A stretch of DNA of 64,000 nt from Marivita sp965656765. Lineage in GTDB: Bacteria; Pseudomonadota; Alphaproteobacteria; Rhodobacterales; Rhodobacteraceae. Positions 61,557-64,000 of the stretch are shown here, in pieces; position 1 is the first letter of the stretch; every line of letters starts with the position of its first letter. The notes below the pieces were generated by a model that made no database searches, had not been told where the DNA came from, and saw only the letters and a program-made list of their open reading frames with translations. The stretch spans positions 62,001-126,000 of the forward strand of contig NZ_CBFHLV010000002.1 in NCBI RefSeq assembly GCF_965656765.1. Direction: 5' to 3'. A program made the translations under genes and the position numbers.

Positions 61557-62669
61557 ATGCGCCCGGATGATGCGCACCATATGGACCGGGCGTTGGAGCT
61601 GGGACGTCGCGGGTTGGGCAACACATGGCCCAATCCAGCCGTCGGTTGTGTGATTGTCCGGGATGGCTGCGTTGTCGGCGAAGGGTGGACTCAACCAGGT
61701 GGCCGTCCTCATGCGGAAACCCAAGCTTTGTTGCAGGCGGGTGCAGCTGCAAAAGGTGCGACCGCCTATGTCACGCTGGAACCCTGCGCGCATCATGGCC
61801 AAACGCCACCCTGTACCGATGCTTTGATTGCAGCCGGGATTGCGCGTGTGGTCGCGCCTTTTGCCGATAGTGATCCTCGCGTGTCCGGGCAGGGGTTCGA
61901 CACGTTACGTGCGGCTGGCGTTGAGGTGGTGACAGGTGTTGCGGCTGATGCGGCGAGTAAAGACCATGCCGGGTTCTTTTGTCGTCTGGCCACGGGCCGG
62001 CCGCTTCTGACGCTTAAACTTGCCACCAGTCTGGATGGACGGATCGCAACGGCAAATGGCGACAGCCAATGGATAACCGGACCTGAAACGCGATCCCAAG
62101 TTCACAAGGTGCGGGCGCAGCATGATGCGGTCATGGTCGGGGCGGGGACAGCTCGCGCCGATGATCCTTTATTGACCGTTCGTGGGTTTGACGTGGTGCA
62201 ACAACCGGTTCGGATCATTGTATCGCGCAGGCTCGACCTTCCTTTGGAAAGCAATCTGGCGCGCATGATTGATATCGCGCCGCTGTGGCTGTGCCACGCC
62301 GACGATGCCCCAGAAGATGCGCGTCTTGCATGGTCGCAACTCGGGGCTAAGCTGATCCGCGTTCCGCTGGACGGTCGGCAGGTGGATATCCCCGCCTTGA
62401 TGCAATCGCTTGGGGACGAAGGCTTAACACGCGTGTTCTGCGAAGGCGGTGGCGAATTGGCGGCGAGCCTGTTTTCCGCAGATCTGGTGGATCGCCTTAA
62501 TCTGCACATGGGTGGTGTCGTGATCGGCGCTGAGGGGCGTCCCGCCTTAGGTGCTCTTGGGCTTGATCAGTTGGCAGACGCACCCCGCTTCGCGCTGTTG
62601 GATGTTCGTCAAAGTGGTAATGACGTGATCCAAAACTGGACCCGTCAACGCCGCCAAAGCCAAGCATAA
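61557..62669 (+). CDS. ribD: Bifunctional riboflavin biosynthesis deaminase/reductase
   Basis: 370 residues. The N-terminal deaminase has the zinc ligands in GGRPHAETQAL and EPCAHHGQTPPC; the C-terminal reductase starts near residue 150 with LTLKLATSLDGRIA and DSQWITG. It converts diaminohydroxyphosphoribosylaminopyrimidine to the reduced ribitylamino intermediate. The end overlaps the convergent kpsC-like gene by 25 nt. Confidence 0.95.
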   Translation: MRPDDAHHMDRALELGRRGLGNTWPNPAVGCVIVRDGCVVGEGWTQPGGRPHAETQALLQAGAAAKGATAYVTLEPCAHHGQTPPCTDALIAAGIARVVAPFADSDPRVSGQGFDTLRAAGVEVVTGVAADAASKDHAGFFCRLATGRPLLTLKLATSLDGRIATANGDSQWITGPETRSQVHKVRAQHDAVMVGAGTARADDPLLTVRGFDVVQQPVRIIVSRRLDLPLESNLARMIDIAPLWLCHADDAPEDARLAWSQLGAKLIRVPLDGRQVDIPALMQSLGDEGLTRVFCEGGGELAASLFSADLVDRLNLHMGGVVIGAEGRPALGALGLDQLADAPRFALLDVRQSGNDVIQNWTRQRRQSQA

Positions 62670-64000
62670 CTGGCGAGCACACCCTGCGCCTTGGCCAACA
62701 GGCGTAGCGACGTCTTTGACGGAATTTGGCCTGAACTGAGTCGATCCAACACAACCTCTACAGGGCACGCCGTGCCGGTCACCGGATCGAAATAGCGTGG
62801 ATAGTCGATCAGTGCCGCATGCACTAAACCTTCAAGACTGATCACCCGACCGCGCCTGTCAGGGGGGAGGCAAAGATCGGTGGTTAGTCCCCATCCTGCG
62901 TAGAACGGTAAGCCCAATGTGGTCACAGGCACGCCACGCAATAACGCCTCGAACCCGGTAAGAGAGGTCATGGTCCAAACCGCATCGATATGTTCGAGCA
63001 CTGTCGCCATGGGCAGATCGGTCACAATCCGATCCGCCCATTTGCTCGCGTCCTCGATCAAGCCCGGGCGCAATCCCGCACAGACGTCAGGGTGCGGTTT
63101 GTAGATAATATAGGCGTCCGCATTGGCTTCCCGCACACGTTGCAGGAGGGCGGCGTTGGTTTTGATTTCTGGACTTCCCAGCACGACGGAGGCGTCGTCC
63201 TCGACTTGGCCGGGCACGAGCAGGATTGGCCTGCCATCAGAGGGCAGCTCGACCTGCGCAGCCTCATGTGCCGCGTATTTTGTCACCCCTTCTGCTACGA
63301 TCCTGTCCATCAGCGACCGTGCGCGGTTCAATACGTGATCGGGCAGGGTGCCGCTGTTGGTAATGAGGGCTTCCAGCCGTGAAGGCCGTGTTGGATCAAA
63401 GTAGATGCCCGTATCATCCAGAACGAGCGACAGCGGCGGCACTAATTCAGCTCCAAGCCCCTGAGATCGAATGAACCCGTCCTCAACACACCACTCGCCG
63501 TCCTGCGCGGTATGTCCCCAAGTCATGATGCGTTGCCCATCTTTTTGCGCGTCTTTGGCGAACCGCATGGGTTTCAGGCTGCCAAACATCGATTGCATAT
63601 GTGGCCTTTTCCATAGGCGGATGTTGCGTCCAATCCACCCGTCGCCGTCCTCAATCCATGCGCGCTGCGCCGCCTCAAGCGTTCCGACGATACGCTCCAA
63701 ATCGCAAAGACGATCATGATAGGGGTCATACCAGACGGGAAAGCGGATCATCGCACCTGCAAAAAGCTGCGCGCGCGTCAGTTGGCGTTGGCGGCGGATC
63801 AGTTGATGTTCGTCCTCGGTCAGTCCCCAGCCGGCGTAAAACGGCGTGCCGAAAACCCTCGGCTTATGGCCTGCAAGGATCGCCTCGAAACCCATCTGGG
63901 ACGACAGGGTGTACACCGCAATTGCACCGTTAAGCAGGTCCATCGGGGCGTGGTCCCCATCGACAAAGGAGATTCGTCCCTGCGCCTGCTCTGTGCTGAA
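62645..64000 (-). CDS. kpsC: Capsular polysaccharide biosynthesis protein, KpsC-like (3' part, cut by window end)
   Basis: The frame is open to the right edge (at least 451 codons), so the true start is outside. Two copies of the family's capsule-synthesis motif appear: FGTPFYAGWGLTEDE near the visible start and LGLPFYAGWGLTTDL near residue 370, with EAILAGHKP and EALLRGVPV before them. KpsC links two beta-Kdo transferase domains that build the poly-Kdo linker of group 2 capsules; the window holds the second domain and the end of the first. Cytoplasmic side of the inner membrane. Other kps genes should lie to the right. Confidence 0.85.
   Translation of the reverse strand, partial: FSTEQAQGRISFVDGDHAPMDLLNGAIAVYTLSSQMGFEAILAGHKPRVFGTPFYAGWGLTEDEHQLIRRQRQLTRAQLFAGAMIRFPVWYDPYHDRLCDLERIVGTLEAAQRAWIEDGDGWIGRNIRLWKRPHMQSMFGSLKPMRFAKDAQKDGQRIMTWGHTAQDGEWCVEDGFIRSQGLGAELVPPLSLVLDDTGIYFDPTRPSRLEALITNSGTLPDHVLNRARSLMDRIVAEGVTKYAAHEAAQVELPSDGRPILLVPGQVEDDASVVLGSPEIKTNAALLQRVREANADAYIIYKPHPDVCAGLRPGLIEDASKWADRIVTDLPMATVLEHIDAVWTMTSLTGFEALLRGVPVTTLGLPFYAGWGLTTDLCLPPDRRGRVISLEGLVHAALIDYPRYFDPVTGTACPVEVVLDRLSSGQIPSKTSLRLLAKAQGVLASYAWLWRR

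Overview
The window looks like a chromosome segment of a marine alphaproteobacterium of the Rhodobacterales (Roseobacter group). The basis is gene content rather than a database match: a dnaG-rpoD block followed by a HlyU-like gene, an rpmH-rnpA-yidD block, TRAP and betaine-type ABC uptake operons, a type I secreted DUF4214 protein pair, a DUF6455 protein, an Mla-type lipid transporter and Tad-type genes, all in tightly packed, ATGA-overlapping operons with moderately high GC.

Layout. 1-2.3 kb (minus): a truncated membrane-anchored protein coupled to an aspzincin-like metallopeptidase, then yidD, rnpA and rpmH with a clear promoter. 2.7-6.3 kb (plus): a TVP38-family membrane protein, a MerA-like flavoprotein and an orphan histidine kinase. 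A tRNA-Arg (6353-6429) marks the edge of a loose, gene-poor accessory stretch (about 6.4-18.5 kb). It holds a PrtD-like type I secretion ABC protein, a 1279-residue exoprotein with glycosidase-like, SGNH-hydrolase-like, repeat-linker and DUF4214 parts, a convergent 800-residue glycosidase-like DUF4214 protein, and a duplicated-DUF6455 protein. 17.4-25.7 kb: a DMT transporter, a COG0523 metallochaperone coupled to an amidohydrolase, and a divergent TRAP transporter with a D-aminoacylase-like enzyme. 25.9-31.4 kb: a LysR regulator divergent from a betaine-type ABC importer whose permease carries an unusual N-terminal extension, plus an alpha/beta hydrolase. 31.4-33.5 kb: a CoA-transferase and MaoC-type hydratase pair. 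33.8-38.1 kb: an Mla/MCE lipid transport operon with STAS-MlaE fusion and a long MlaD. 38.2-44.2 kb: an amino acid permease, a TPP enzyme, and a coupled PLP lyase / M24 hydrolase / Asp-Glu racemase operon resembling part of ectoine-use clusters. tRNA-Gly follows at 44.3 kb. 44.5-50.9 kb: an MsbA-like exporter, a beta-hydroxyacid dehydrogenase and three TadE/TadG-type genes. 51.2-57.7 kb: glutamate dehydrogenase, a small secreted protein, dnaG, rpoD, a HlyU-like gene and a 55-residue secreted peptide. 57.7-64 kb: a disordered 65-residue protein, an SDR, a dienelactone hydrolase, YjbQ, a DUF1353 protein, nrdR, ribD and the 3' part of a kpsC-like gene cut by the window end.

How it fits together. 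Most of the window is core housekeeping plus scavenging of organic nitrogen compounds typical of heterotrophic marine bacteria: TRAP plus amidohydrolases, a betaine importer, and the lyase/hydrolase/racemase operon. The most novel-looking part is the type I secretion locus next to tRNA-Arg, where two exoproteins share a homologous C-terminal DUF4214 secretion-type region but carry different glycosidase-like heads. One of them adds an SGNH esterase-like domain and a hierarchical hexapeptide repeat linker. All functions are inferred by reading the sequence; no searches were run.
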